DNA of 64,000 nt from Galbula dea (Eukaryota > Chordata > Aves > Piciformes > Galbulidae): positions 2,317,481 to 2,381,480 of the forward strand of contig VWZX01008184.1 of assembly GCA_013399015.1 (NCBI GenBank). The letters are read 5' to 3'. This document shows, one piece after another, positions 21,401 through 30,400 of the stretch. The notes below the pieces were generated by a model. The model saw nothing but the letters and a program-made list of their open reading frames with translations, was not told where the DNA came from and ran no database searches. Position 1 is the stretch's first letter, and every line of letters begins with the position of its first letter. Both the position numbers and the translations under genes were made by a program.

Positions 21401-24190
21401 CAAGCTGCAGAAGTATTAGGAAGCAGCAGGGTGTAAATCCAGAGACAATTATCCAGAGACACACAATAACAAAGGTATTAACACTAAGAGCACCAGCTCA
21501 TCTGTCAAGCACAGCCCTGTGCTCTCTGGAGGATGAGCCACACACAGGCTCTCAGGACTAGTCCAAGGATGATAAATAGTGTTCCTGGCAGCAGGGCTCA
21601 AGGAAAGGCATGGGAAACACTGCATGTTTCAACAAGGCCAGGAAGTGATGACCTGTTTGCCTCTTTTGGCTCTGACAACCCTATTTCTCAGCCCCTCCTA
21701 TCTGAACAAAGCACACACACTGTTTTCTACAGCAAGGTCCAAACATCTGAGGTTCTGGGGGGCAAAAATGCTTTTCCTACCAAACATTGACCTAGCCTGA
21801 GCAGACCACAGGAAGCATCATGCTCCTTATTACACAGATGGGGAATCAATCAGGAGTTTATCAGGCTGAAGAGTGCATACAGACCCATAAAAGAAGGTGT
21901 CCTGAGGTTACCTACGTGACCTCAGCTTTCCTCCCATTAGCCACAGCGTGAGACCTCAGCACTCCAAAGGTTCACACATAGCATTTGAGGGGAAAAGATG
22001 AAAGCAGCTGAAGATCAAGATCCCAGTGCTGAGGAAGCTGCTGTCAGATTTCTGTTGAAGCAGATTAACAGCAGGGCCATGTGCTGAGGAGCTGAAGAGC
22101 TCCACTGTACACCCACTCTCCCTGCAAAACTTCCAGCAGCTGACAGCTCCATGAAATCTGCACTGCCTCCACACAAATGGGAAGCTCCAGCTCAACATCT
22201 CCAGTGGATAATAAAGTCTGCAGCCACCTCAGCCTGCACAGCCTGCTGCTAGACTGAAACACTACTTCAGAGTGCCAGTCTTCCTGAGAAAGCAGACCCT
22301 GCTGTGAACACCTGACTTTCACAGGATGTTAGAGAGGGACTCAGGGGTCTACACTCAGCTCTCTACTCCACTAGGAAGACCTTTGGGTGACTCTGGCCAA
22401 GTCACTTGATCTTCATCAGAAAGAGGACCAATAACTTTGCTAAGGTAATGGGGATCTGAGTTGCTGAACAACTTACCCCAACCCTGAAATCCCAGGGAAT
22501 TTGAAGTCCTGTTATGCTGAAAAACTGAAAGCAAATAAAACTCAGCTACATGAAAACAAAGCCATCAAACCATGGCCTTTAGGCATTCTGCTAACAAGCT
22601 TACAGAGGATTTGAGAGGCAGCCCTCTTGTATTAGCAGCCAACCTATTGACAGGCATCTGGTGCTAGGCTTATCCTGCTAATAGAGACAACAGGAACAGG
22701 AAGAGGTATGCACAGGGCAAAGACTACCAGTGACTTCACCACAAGCACTGGTGTCTTCTTCCAATACAGGACATACTGAAAGGACAAAGAACATGGCCAG
22801 AAAAGTATCACTGCCACAAACATCAGCTCCAGACTGGTTGGGGCACTTCTACAGAATGCTACTGGCTTAGCTGTTAACAGACATAGCAAATCTGGATAAG
22901 GGGTGGGGGAAGAAGGTGGGATTTGGGAGAGAGCCTAATTGTCAAAATAAAAGTGTTTATTTTGGTGATCAGAGAGCATCAAAGTGAATGTCAGCTGAGG
23001 AACTGCTGCTACCTTTGGGTCCAGTATTCACACTTAAGACCAAAGTCTCTGCCCCAGTTTTTGCTATTGAAATATAGGACTGGAGTCTGTTTTGGCTAAA
23101 AAAAGTTTTATGGAATTTATTTTCCAGGAATCTAGATGAATCTAGAAGAAGAAACATTGCCATGAAGCTTTCCCTTCCATGCATGGGAGTGTTATCAGCT
23201 ACCTGAAATGGCTACAATATTCTTGATCCCTAATAGACTAAAGAAAACCAGTGTGCTTGTTCAGCAGGGAAGAGACAATGGAGAAAGCAGCAGACTAGAA
23301 GTGGCAAATACTAAGTCTCAAGGCAGTCTGAAACACCCAACAGATTACAAACCCAAAGCCTTGCAAGAAAGAGTCTGTTACCAAGCATCTCAGATAAATG
23401 TCCAAATGCTCAGTGCTGCCCTTGAAATGCAAGGAGCACATCTTTCAGAAGGATATTTGACTCACACCTTGAAGGGCAGTGACAAGGTCCAGAATATCCC
23501 CAATGCCTTGAAACTACCTAAGGAAGCTGCCATGGTCACATTAGCTTTCTGCATCACCAGCAAAAGAAGTTCAGTTACAGAGCCCAGGGTCCCTGTTGAA
23601 ATCAGAGTTTGGAGAGATCTCCCTCCACATTTCAATCATAGGGTGAAGAAGGAAGAACAACAAAGAATTTCTCCAAAGATTTCCAGGTTTTAACCAAATC
23701 AAAACCTTGCCATGATTAAGAATCAAGTTCTAGGTACACACACCCCACAATCCTGATTGGGATCAGCTCTAGAGAGATTCTAACCTGAACAGCACTTGGG
23801 GATAAGGCAAAGATGATGTCTGACCACAGACTGACCTGCTCACCTGAATGTCACAATATTTTCTCCTTCCTTGTGAAGGAATAATCACAGAAGGTTGGCT
23901 TTTGTTAGCTTTTTACCCCCTTTAATGACTAAACTGCCTCTCAAAATACTGAGATTCTTCTTTTTCCCCATGGAAAACTGAAGAAAGGACAAAGATAATG
24001 AGAGCTAAAGCTCTGTTCCCACAGTGCACCCAGTGAGGCTGTCACAAAATGCAGACCTCCACCTCCCACTGGCCTGAGGTTGCAGCCCTGAGCAGCTGGA
24101 AGCAGAAAAGTGCTGAGTGTTACTCACTGCCATGACGAGCTCAAAGGGATACTTGTAGACTCGGACTGGGGACTGGTATTTCTGCACCAT
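166..24190 (-). CDS. SEC14L5: SEC14-like protein 5, 13 coding exons, 3' end cut by window
   Basis: Joined exons, in transcript order: 24190-24128, 11748-11599, 11478-11347, 8759-8631, 7967-7748, 6366-6254, 4613-4424, 4084-3996, 3456-3386, 2727-2556, 1928-1794, 1390-1253, 411-166. All phases agree and give 616 residues without a stop; human SEC14L5 is about 696, so the last part of the GOLD domain lies off the left edge. Domains: PRELI/MSF1 at about 1-175, a variable linker at 180-232, CRAL-TRIO N-terminal helices at 245-300, the CRAL-TRIO lipid-binding pocket at 320-495, and GOLD from about 520. The family binds hydrophobic lipids in the SEC14 fold; its member-specific cargo is poorly known. 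I chose SEC14L5 over SEC14L1 because the C-terminal exon (EILEGESVITWDFDIL, SPLVCREGES) and the motif GKEVIEHYL follow SEC14L5 as I remember it. The start ATG follows a short 5'UTR segment in the same exon. The promoter is the CpG island near 30 kb, upstream of an intron of about 6 kb. Confidence 0.93.
412..1252 (-). other. SEC14L5 intron, nothing recognised
   Basis: Unique-looking intron sequence between the GOLD exon and the linker exon. I see no repeat family, conserved exon or RNA gene in it. Confidence 0.5.
1253..1390 (-). CDS. SEC14L5: SEC14L5 coding exon 12 (CRAL-TRIO to GOLD linker)
   Basis: Residues 489-534, with VPEGGLVPKSLYQTEEEPE and TETIYHSASVFKGAPHE. Read in the frame set by the flanking exons, it is open throughout. 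The acceptor is CCTGCAG and the donor GTACTC, a weak donor. Confidence 0.9.
1794..1928 (-). CDS. SEC14L5: SEC14L5 coding exon 11 (CRAL-TRIO end)
   Basis: Residues 444-488, with VSPFINENTRQKFLIYSG and GPGGLIDYVDKDVIPDFLGG, which close the lipid pocket. The acceptor is TTTCAG and the donor GTAAGT, in phase 0. Confidence 0.94.
2556..2727 (-). CDS. SEC14L5: SEC14L5 coding exon 10 (CRAL-TRIO core)
   Basis: Residues 386-443, with SWTCLVDLEGLNMRHLWRPG and APRVFPVLWTL, the most conserved part of the SEC14 fold. The acceptor is TTTTAG and the donor GTGGGT. Confidence 0.94.
3125..3230. repeat. Imperfect tandem duplication in a SEC14L5 intron
   Basis: GGATGTAAGGAAGGACCAAT occurs at 3125 and again at 3169, and each copy is followed by ATCTGCATTCAA. 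The second copy carries about 18 extra bases. This is a two-copy tandem duplication. Confidence 0.85.
3386..3456 (-). CDS. SEC14L5: SEC14L5 coding exon 9 (CRAL-TRIO)
   Basis: Residues 363-385 plus two bases of the next codon: VLSINEEGQKRCEENT, then FGRPI. The acceptor is TTGCAG; the donor GTTAGT splits a Thr codon that the next exon's first base completes. Confidence 0.91.
3915..3992. other. G-rich tract beside the donor of SEC14L5 exon 8
   Basis: Many runs of three or four G lie close together on the plus strand, with several CpGs, in otherwise AT-leaning intron sequence. The gene is on the minus strand, so the G runs are on the template and the transcript is C-rich here. The tract could fold as a G-quadruplex in DNA. 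Confidence 0.6.
3996..4084 (-). CDS. SEC14L5: SEC14L5 coding exon 8 (CRAL-TRIO)
   Basis: Residues 333-362, with DGRPLYILRLGQMDTKGLVK, the first strand of the lipid-binding fold. The acceptor is TTGAAG and the donor GTAAGC. A very GC-rich 70-base stretch follows the donor. Confidence 0.92.
4424..4613 (-). CDS. SEC14L5: SEC14L5 coding exon 7 (CRAL-TRIO N-terminal domain)
   Basis: Residues 270-332, starting IPKDEHILRFLRARDFNIDK, the hallmark CRAL-TRIO N motif, and ending GGWHYQDK. The acceptor is TCTCAG; the donor GTGAGA comes after one base of the next Asp codon. Confidence 0.94.
4846..5115 (-). mobile_element. CR1 LINE 3' fragment
   Basis: Starts at the CR1 3' end (GGGTTGGAAGAGACCTTTAA, then AGTCCAACCATTAACCAGCA) and runs into the part with TCTGGGCAGCCTCTGCCAGA. 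It lies antisense to plus, so in the same orientation as SEC14L5. Confidence 0.9.
5776..6140 (+). mobile_element. CR1 LINE 3' fragment lacking its tail
   Basis: Contains CTGGGGCTGCTTAGCCTGGA and CCCAGAGAGGTTGTGGAGTC, and stops after CCTGGGCAACCTGCTG without the terminal ATTCTATG repeat. It is in an SEC14L5 intron, opposite to the gene. Confidence 0.9.
6254..6366 (-). CDS. SEC14L5: SEC14L5 coding exon 6 (CRAL-TRIO N helices)
   Basis: Residues 232-269, with DKLDADYIERYLGQLTPMQE followed by RLRQWLQETHKGK. The acceptor is CCTCCAG and the donor GTGGGT, leaving phase 0. Confidence 0.92.
6367..7747 (-). other. SEC14L5 intron, nothing recognised
   Basis: No known repeat family or exon was seen. There is a G-run at about 7566-7577 and several A/T runs. 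It separates the linker exon from the CRAL-TRIO N exon. Confidence 0.45.
7748..7967 (-). CDS. SEC14L5: SEC14L5 coding exon 5 (linker)
   Basis: Residues 159-231. The first part (GKEVIEHYLKELISQG, then PRWTPP) closes the PRELI/MSF1 region. The rest is a low-constraint Ala/Pro/Gly/Glu-rich linker typical of this family. The acceptor is CCTTCAG; the donor GTATGT falls one base into a codon, matching the next exon's two-base start. Confidence 0.9.
8631..8759 (-). CDS. SEC14L5: SEC14L5 coding exon 4 (PRELI/MSF1)
   Basis: Residues 116-158, with VHPENEEWTCFEQSASLDIK and the helix KIAMKQYTSNIKR, nearly identical to the mammalian proteins. The acceptor is GGCTTAG and the donor GTAAGC, in phase 0. Confidence 0.93.
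8925..9365 (-). mobile_element. CR1 LINE 3' fragment
   Basis: Begins with the reversed CR1 tail (GGTTGGAAGGGACCTCTGGA, CATCTAGTCCAGCC) and continues through ACCTCTCTGGGCAGCCTGGG to TCTCCAGGCTAAGCAGCCCC. It is among the best-preserved copies in the window. Confidence 0.92.
9366..11036 (-). other. SEC14L5 intron part between CR1 copies
   Basis: Unique-looking sequence. The open frames here (for example 9802-10254 on minus) show no splice-bounded homology or recognisable domain. Confidence 0.4.
11037..11315 (-). mobile_element. CR1 LINE 3' fragment
   Basis: GGTTGGAAGAGACCTCCAAG, then AGTCCAACCATCAACC and CCTCCCTGGGCAGCCTGTTC. It ends about 30 bases from SEC14L5 coding exon 3. Confidence 0.9.
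11347..11478 (-). CDS. SEC14L5: SEC14L5 coding exon 3 (PRELI/MSF1)
   Basis: Residues 72-115, with IAGVEYVFFIQKN and EAHNETFANRVVV, the core strands of the PRELI/MSF1 domain. The acceptor is CTCCTCAG and the donor GTAAGT, both in phase 0. A CR1 copy ends about 30 bases beyond the donor. Confidence 0.93.
11599..11748 (-). CDS. SEC14L5: SEC14L5 coding exon 2 (PRELI/MSF1)
   Basis: Residues 22-71, starting AYEKRFPTCPEIPVFLG, with HVIERSCKL and DAPRLLKK near the end. The acceptor is TTTCCAG. The exon must end after the second Lys codon, since the next exon opens with IAGVEYV, and the following intron then begins GCAAGG. This is a GC-AG intron, with no GT in the immediate neighbourhood. Confidence 0.92.
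12056..12525 (-). mobile_element. CR1 LINE 3' fragment
   Basis: GGGTTGGAAGGGACCTTAAA, then AATCTCCCTGGGAAATCTGC and CTTTGTGTCCCTCCTCTGGA. This is a different CR1 subfamily from the copy at 8925. Confidence 0.88.
13288..13400 (-). mobile_element. Short CR1 LINE tail
   Basis: GAATCCCAGCATGGTGAGGG, then AACTAGTCCAACCCCCCCTG and GGTTGCCCAGGCTCACATCC. Only the 3' end survives. Confidence 0.85.
13401..18423 (-). other. Unique intron sequence, SEC14L5 intron after coding exon 1
   Basis: About 5 kb of the 12.4-kb intron between coding exons 1 and 2. It is free of recognisable CR1, unlike its flanks. I see no exon, RNA gene or long repeat. Confidence 0.4.
18424..18800 (-). mobile_element. CR1 LINE fragment without 3' tail
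   Basis: Opens inside the element at CTTGCCCAGGATCACCTCCA and runs through CTCCACAACCTCTCTGGGCA to CAGAGATGCTCCAGTCCCCT. The terminal part is absent, suggesting a later deletion or rearrangement. Confidence 0.88.
20390..20940 (-). mobile_element. CR1 LINE 3' fragment, about 550 bp
   Basis: GGTTGGAAGGGACCACCAGA, then CACCTAGTCCAACCTCCTGC, CTCCAGGCTAAACAAGCCCA, and the more 5' part around GAGGAGCCCAGAACTGAACA. It is one of the longest CR1 copies here. Confidence 0.9.
21808..21860 (-). mobile_element. Possible MIR-like fragment
   Basis: CTCCTTATTACACAGATGGGGAA resembles the reversed TTTTACAGATGGGGAAACTGAG-type segment of old tRNA-derived SINEs. It is very short and may be chance. Confidence 0.25.
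22340..22445 (+). mobile_element. MIR-like ancient SINE fragment
   Basis: TGACTCTGGCCAAGTCACTTGATCTTCATCAG matches the MIR core pattern (TGACCTTGGGCAAGTCACTTAACCTC, then CTCATC), followed by AATAACTTTGCTAAGG. It predates the CR1 copies around it. Confidence 0.5.
22446..24127 (-). other. SEC14L5 intron, nothing recognised
   Basis: Unique-looking sequence up to the donor of coding exon 1. The 161-codon open frame on plus at 23208-23693 has no domain or splice context and is probably chance. Confidence 0.4.
24128..24190 (-). CDS. SEC14L5: SEC14L5 coding exon 1 (start codon)
   Basis: Residues 1-21, beginning MVQKYQSPVRVYKYPFEL, the family's invariant N-terminus and first strand of the PRELI/MSF1 domain. 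The exon reaches back to 24203, where TTTACAG forms the acceptor, leaving 13 bases of 5'UTR. The donor GTGAGT follows codon 21 in phase 0. The 13 upstream bases are also open in frame, but the family's conserved start argues for the ATG at 24190. Confidence 0.93.
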
Positions 24191-24319
24191 TTTCACCACA
24201 CACCTGTAAAGGAAAGAAAGCAGAACATTTTGGATCCTTTACATCAGACACTGCAATACAGTCTAGCAATTTCCACAGACAGAGTTTACTGGAAGGCTTA
24301 ACTCTTTTGTTAGATAGAA

Positions 24320-24412
24320 TATCTTGCCCAGCATCACTTAGCAAGTCAGTGGCAGAGACAGAACGTAAGACAGGTCCTTGCAGTCCCCATCCAGTGCTGT
24401 GTCCCACACCTG
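24320..24412 (-). mobile_element. MIR-like ancient SINE fragment
   Basis: TTGCCCAGCATCACTTAGCA, then AGTCAGTGGCAGAGACAGAA and CAGGTCC. This is the reversed 5' half of a MIR-type SINE (CAAGGTCACACAGCTAGTAAGTGGCAGAGCC). Confidence 0.5.
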
Positions 24413-26711
24413 GTAACATCCTTTGCTGCCTCCCAACACTACTGCAGCAAATTCAACTCAGAGCTCCAACCAAACTCAGGATAATTAAAGCACAGAGATG
24501 GAAAGCCAGAATCAATTGTACTCTGGAGAAGGAGCCTTGCAAAGCTTCCAGGGTGATTCTTTCTCCCATCTCTCTTTTCTGCATTACATTTGTAATCATG
24601 ACACAAAATCCCCCTTGTTGAGAGCTTCCACAGCTTCCCTTGTTGTGGTGTTTTAAATGCTTTTGTGCCCAAAGTAGCTTTCAGTTGTTTTAAGCCACTG
24701 CAAGAAAATGAAAGAAAGCATCATGGTTAAAAGAACATGCCTGATGCTAAGCTAGCAATCACATCCCACTGCCTGGATGCCCACTGACTGTTTCCAGCTG
24801 AACTAAGGGAATAACTGCAGGCAATAGAAACAATTCAGTTCTCAACATTTCAATCTTCCCAGCCACCTCTCACTGTTCTCATCAAGATTCCTCCCTCAGA
24901 CTCACTTGCTGGGGTTTTAACCCTCCAATATGCATCAATAACCAGCACTCAAGGAAGTACAGAAACCATTGGGGGAAAAAAAGACCATTAGGCTGCTTTC
25001 TGCAGCCCCTTTAGGTTCCTTTAAATCACTCCTATTAATACCCTCTATGAACATCAGAAACACAAAAGACTGGCTGGCTGGAGACACTGTGCTGATTCCA
25101 CCCCACTCAGATTCCACTGCTGAGCAGACACAGCCCTCGGCAGCATGACACAGTGGAGCACTGAACTCAACACTCAGAGCCTTGAGACAACTTGGCCCTG
25201 ACATTCTAAGCCCCAACATGGAGGGGAACCAGCAATGAAAAAGACAAACAGCAAGAGATTGTCCCTCACAGACTGCTGCAAAATGCCACTATGCAGTAAA
25301 AGCTAAACAAGGGAGAAGAGGAAAAGACTTTTGGAAGTTGGAGTACCTGAGAAGGGAGAAGGTTTGGAGGACCAGGCAGGATCACAGAAGCCAAGGAGCA
25401 ATGCTCAGCACTTGCTGGATCTCTAGGAGCCTTAATGGTGCTAAAAGCCAGTCCACACAGAACAAGGAAAGGCAGAGGGAGTGCATCAGCAGAGCATCCA
25501 ACTCCAACTGAAGTGAGCAGAGCAGGGACAAGCAAAACCCCAGGAAGCCCCAGGCTGCTATCATGTATCAGACACCCGAGCCAAGAGGCACAGGGCACCT
25601 TGTAATGCAATGCTGTAACATGACTATGCAAGCAGGATACCTAGGCTGTGCAAGAACCTTCTGAGGAAGAGCAAATATAGCAAGAGAAGCCTCCTCAAAC
25701 ATGTTTAGCTGTGATCTCACTCCCCACGCTTGCCTGCTAGAGCAGGAATCCCTGCACAGGAGGAAGTCTCAGGACAGACCAGTCTAGAATCACCCAGAAA
25801 CAAAGGCACCAGCAACAGAACTACAGAATAACACAAGGTGTGGCCTTAATCATGCTGCTTGGGCAGATCTGTTGCTCTCTGGCAGCTGTAATTCCTGATT
25901 GCCACAGTTTATTGCCCAGTACTGCTTCAGCTGATGGCCATTTGAGGAAAAGAGCCAGTCACTATTATATCCATGGGAAGCTGTGGAAGAAAGGCAGTTG
26001 CTAACTCACACCTGCCCAAGAAACCTTTCATACCTTGAGAAAGCACTGCAGCAGACCTTCTATGCCCTCTCCTCAAAACAGAGCTGTGAGACAGTCATTC
26101 TGCTTCTCAAAGTAAGAAGGACTCCAGCTGTAAGCCCTGGAAAAGAAGATCAGAAAAGGCAGTGAAATGTGCTCCTTGGTGGCTGGATGGTTGACACTGA
26201 CAATGATGTAAGATTTTCAGGGCCATATTACCTAAAGATGTGAATCCTCATTAGGCTTTAGAACCAAAAAGACAGACATGTTTTGGAAGTCATCTCATGT
26301 ACTCCACTCACATTATAAACAGGTATGTTCAACCACCTCATAAAGAAAACCAGAAAGAAACTACACAGCTACAGAGTATATCTGCTCCTTAAATATCCAT
26401 CATACCACTCCAGCCTCTACAGTGGCCCAGGCTTTGTGTTTGCATCTGGCTAAGAGCACGTATAGGAAACAGCTCAGTTGAAGAGCAGTGACTCACTAAA
26501 CTGCAGCTTGAGCACTTGGAAACCCCAACCCACAGCCAGAGGCAGACCTGTATCCATTCATTGGATAGCACCAGGGAAGAGAAGGATTTCAGCTGGCCAA
26601 GGTCAGTGCAGTTTGTAAAGATTCACAAAGGCTGGAGCTGTCACTGCATTGAAGCAGCATATCTAGCTAATAATCACTTGAACTGTCCCAATTAGATATT
26701 AAAAGTCTTTC
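24413..26711 (-). other. SEC14L5 first intron, distal part
   Basis: Between the start exon and the CpG island. No exon or repeat family was recognised. Confidence 0.4.
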
Positions 26712-27010
26712 ACAGACTCAGACTGGTTTGGATTGGAAGGGAACTGAAAGGTCATCTAGTCTAATCCCCTGTGGTCAGCAGGGACACCTGCAACTAGAGC
26801 AGGCTGCTCACAGCCCCAAACAACCTGGCCTGGAATGGTTCCAGGGATGGGACATCTCCCACCTCTCTGGGCAACCTGGACCAGTGTCTTACCACCCTCA
26901 GGGTAAAAAAAAAAATAATTTCCTTTCTCTCTGGTCTAAATCTCCCTCTTTTAGCTGAAAACCATCACCCCTTGTCCTGTCACAACAGACCCTGCTAAAC
27001 AGGACACCAT
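26712..27010 (-). mobile_element. CR1 LINE 3' fragment
   Basis: GGATTGGAAGGGAACTGAAAGGTCATC, then CACCTCTCTGGGCAACCTGG and CACCCCTTGTCCTGTCACAA. It closely resembles the copy at 57540 and belongs to the same subfamily. Confidence 0.9.
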
Positions 27011-28334
27011 TACATCCCACCCCACCAGATCTGCCTGTGCAGGATAGTCAAGGTAAAGTGCCATAATACTATGCCTCTTATTGGAACTTTTTGCCCATCA
27101 GAACCCCTCAAAATGAACAGACTTTTCCCCTCAAGTGGGATGCATCCTCAACAGCTCCTGCCCAAGGATCCCTGGGGAGATGTGCCAGAAGCACTGCACA
27201 CCCGACCAGCGAGCACAGCCGCAGCGACCACACAGCCCGTGACATGCTGACAGCAGAGCCAGCAGCACAGAGACTCCACAGCCCACAGCTCCCTGCAGAG
27301 GCCAGCTGGCCATGTACCCCTTTTCCCTGCAACCCACAGCAAGGCACAGATGAATCAAGCCCTGCAAGGCAGAGAGTTCATTATAAGCTTGAGATACCCC
27401 AAGCTGGCACTGTACTAGGAGAAGAAGGGCATGGAAGGTGGTATGAAAGGGAAGGCTATGATGAAGCCCTGCTGGCACATGCATTTCCCTGCCCTAACTT
27501 GGGTTGTGTTGCAGAGAAATGGTGAACTCTCCACAAGAAGTGGTGTACAAACAGCAAGCAAAGCTACTGCTATGTATTAGCCCAGCTTGAAGGCTGGGAG
27601 GTCTCCCATGAGGAATACACATCACTACACACACAGCCAAGGGAAGAGAGGCAGTGATTTTAACTGTGTCTTGCCATTGTATTTCAAATTATCCACTAGG
27701 TTCCTGAGGGACTTTCCATATGCTTAACTTTTATTCTGCTGTCTGTAGGAGAGGCTTGATAGAATACACCCAGATGGTTGGAAACCAGAAATTAAGCTTA
27801 TACATTAAATATACATAAAACCCTGAATCAAAGCCTCTGAGTCCTGCTTCTCAGCCAGGCTAGCATGAACTCATTCAGCTCTTCCCACGTTAGAGCTGCC
27901 TGTTGGGTGGTGGAACTCAGCAGCAAGTGACTTTATTCACTTCTCCCACCTGTGGTGGCTTCTTTTCAGCTGGAAGAGAACAACTGAACAATTTGTTTTG
28001 TTTTTGGCAAAGAACTGCTGAAAATAGCAGAATTCCAGACTTCCTCAAATACCATTACAACATCTGAATGCCAGCTGCAGCACCCAGCTAAGCTAACATC
28101 TCCAGTTAGACAAAGGGGCACTCCATGGGGCTGTAATCTTTTCTCCCTCCTCCTAGAGTAAGGTGGAGAGAAGGGTGGGTGACTTTTCCTCTGCCTAAAA
28201 TGCCTTTCACTGAGGCAGACAATGCCACAGTAGCTGGTGCTTTATACACATCATAAGAATAATAAGATAGTACCAAGCTGTAGGATATTTGTTAGAGCTC
28301 TTTCACATAAGAGCTTGAGAACAAGCATTTGTAG

Positions 28335-28625
28335 CTTGACATGGCAATTCCACCACTTCCCTAGGCAGCCCGTTCCAACACCTGGCAACCCTCCTTCAGT
28401 GAAGAAATTCTTCCTAAAAATCTAATCTGAACCTTCCCTAGTACATCTTGAGGCTGTTTCTTCTTATTCTACCACTCACTACCTAGGAGAAGAGACCAAA
28501 CTCCACCTTGCTCCAACCTCCTTTCAGGGAGTTGTAGAGAATGAGAAGGTCTCTCCTGAGCCTCCTTTTCTCCATGCTAAACAACCTTGGTTCCCTCAGC
28601 AGCTGATTATAACACTTGTGCTCTA
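28335..28625 (-). mobile_element. Internal CR1 LINE fragment
   Basis: Starts inside the element (AATTCCACCACTTCCCTAGGCAGCC) and runs through AAGAAATTCTTCCTAAAAATCTAATC to CTCCATGCTAAACAACCTTGG. The 3' end is missing. Confidence 0.85.
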
Positions 28626-29749
28626 GACCTTATCTTTCAGAAGCAGACATCTTCTTATGCAGGACTTCATCTTCCCCCCCTTGATGAAAAACCTATGGTG
28701 CAGGGGTGAAGAAGCATGGAGGGCTGAAAACCAGCACATTGCCATGGAGCCTGGCCACCACTCTGTACACCTCAGAGATGCCTGGAGTCCTGTTGCAGGT
28801 TATAATCAAAGACAAGCAACTCAAACATTCACACATCCTTTACAAGACAACAAGGAACGGTCTCTGGCTGAGAGGGGAAGAAGAAAAAGGAACAATACAA
28901 AGCATTCTGCTCTCAAAGCCCTGTAAAGTTAGCAGGGTCTTCCAGGCATGTATCTACATAAGCTCCATACCCAGCACTTCCACACCTTCAACTCCTAAAT
29001 TAATTTACTCCAAGAACCACTACTGACCTCTTACAGGCAGCCACACAGTCAATCCCTGCAAGTTGGCAACTACCAGTAGCAGGTAAGGTTTCTTGAAGGA
29101 AAGCTCCTCAAGCCTCACTTTGTTACTCCATAGGAATACACATCAGGCCATTTTGTCCATCAACACTGTAGTCAAGTTCAGTTTAAGAATGGAGACATAC
29201 TTCAGCTTTACACATAAAACAAGAGCAGGTGCAGTCAGCAGGGCACTTGACAGCACAACAAAGTACCAACCAACACAGAACCATTCCAGCTTGCCCCGGG
29301 AGAAGCTCACAGTCCTGGTTCCCCTTAACAGAAAGGTGAGCTGTACACAGGAGCACTTCTTAGCCACTTGAACCCCCTTCTGGCTGTCCCCAAAACAACA
29401 GGACTCCTCAGGAGAGTTAAGTCAAGCAACCCAGAGAGCAGCACACGCTTGGTTTAACCCTGCCCTAAAGCCAATGGGGTTTTATATAGAACCTGACCCA
29501 CATACAACAACACAGTAGCAACTCACTAGGGTCAGCCTTTGAGTTTGCAAATACTTCAGGGCCAGTTTGGATGGGGTTTTTTGTTTTAAACTTGAAAGCC
29601 TCGGAAGAGCTGAGCAGGTGACAAGGCTACTTGGTCCCCTCTGAAGCAAACCACCAGCAGCCCTCAGCAGGAGGAGATCCAGCCCTTCTCCAGTTTCCTC
29701 TTAGCAGGACAGAAACCAGCAAACTTCCAAGCCCTTTAATTTCAAGCGG
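28626..29749 (-). other. SEC14L5 first intron, promoter-proximal part
   Basis: Non-repetitive sequence that becomes GC-rich towards 29750. Nothing else is recognisable. Confidence 0.4.
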
Positions 29750-30400
29750 ACCGGGATGTACCCTCCGCCAGGCCGAGCCTCCGCCGCTCACCGCCCGCTT
29801 CCCACCCCTTCCCTCCCTAATCCCCGCAGGATTATACGACTAAAATTTCCTTCACAGCTTCCACTAGCCGCACGGAGAACGGCTCCCGGCACCTCCCCCC
29901 CGCTATCCTCCACACCCCGTTACCGGTCCCTTCCCGGCTTCGCACGGAGGCCCTGGGCACATAGCGGCCGAGCCTCATTCCCCTCACCCATGCACCGCCG
30001 CCCCTACGGACACCCTCCCACTCCTAGAGAAGCAGGACCCAGTAGCCGCCCCCTCCCCACGTCTCCTCACCGCGGGCACGGCGGAGCCCTACCGGGCCCA
30101 TACCAAAAGCGAGAAAAGCAGCGACAGCCACGGCCCCGACCAGCGGCTCCACGCGCNCGCGCGGCGCTGTCCATTGTGCTGCGCGGAGGGGGGCGGGGCC
30201 AAGCGCGAGCCCGGCCCCACCCCCGGCCCCCCGCGCACGTGCATCGCCCGCCGCCATGTCGCGGCGAGGAGCCGAGGGGCGGGCGGGGAAGGTTCCGCAG
30301 ATCACAAAGCGCCCACCGGGCACCGGGGGAGAAGGGGGAGCGAAACCTAGGGGACGGGGCGGGCAGGGCCTGGTGGAGTCACGGGGAAGCTCACCACGGG
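29750..30400 (-). promoter_or_regulatory. SEC14L5: CpG-island promoter, probably SEC14L5 first (noncoding) exon
   Basis: This is the only long CpG-dense block in the window. It has GGGGGCGGGGCC (Sp-type GC box) at about 30189-30200 and CACGTG (E-box) at about 30236-30241, and no TATA box. It lies upstream of the SEC14L5 start exon and so should hold its 5' noncoding exon. Usable minus-strand donors are GTATGG near 30105 and GTGAGG near 30070. One unresolved base (N) at 30157 sits in a CGCGCNCGCGC stretch. Bidirectional activity is possible. Confidence 0.7.

Noticed and set aside
23208..23693. 161-codon open frame on plus
   Set aside because: No recognisable domain or splice context, and it lies in an intron of the opposite strand.
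1..24190. Calling the first gene SEC14L1
   Set aside because: Exons 5, 10 and 13 match SEC14L5-specific residues, for example EILEGESVITWDFDIL where SEC14L1 has IVDASSVITWDFDVC.
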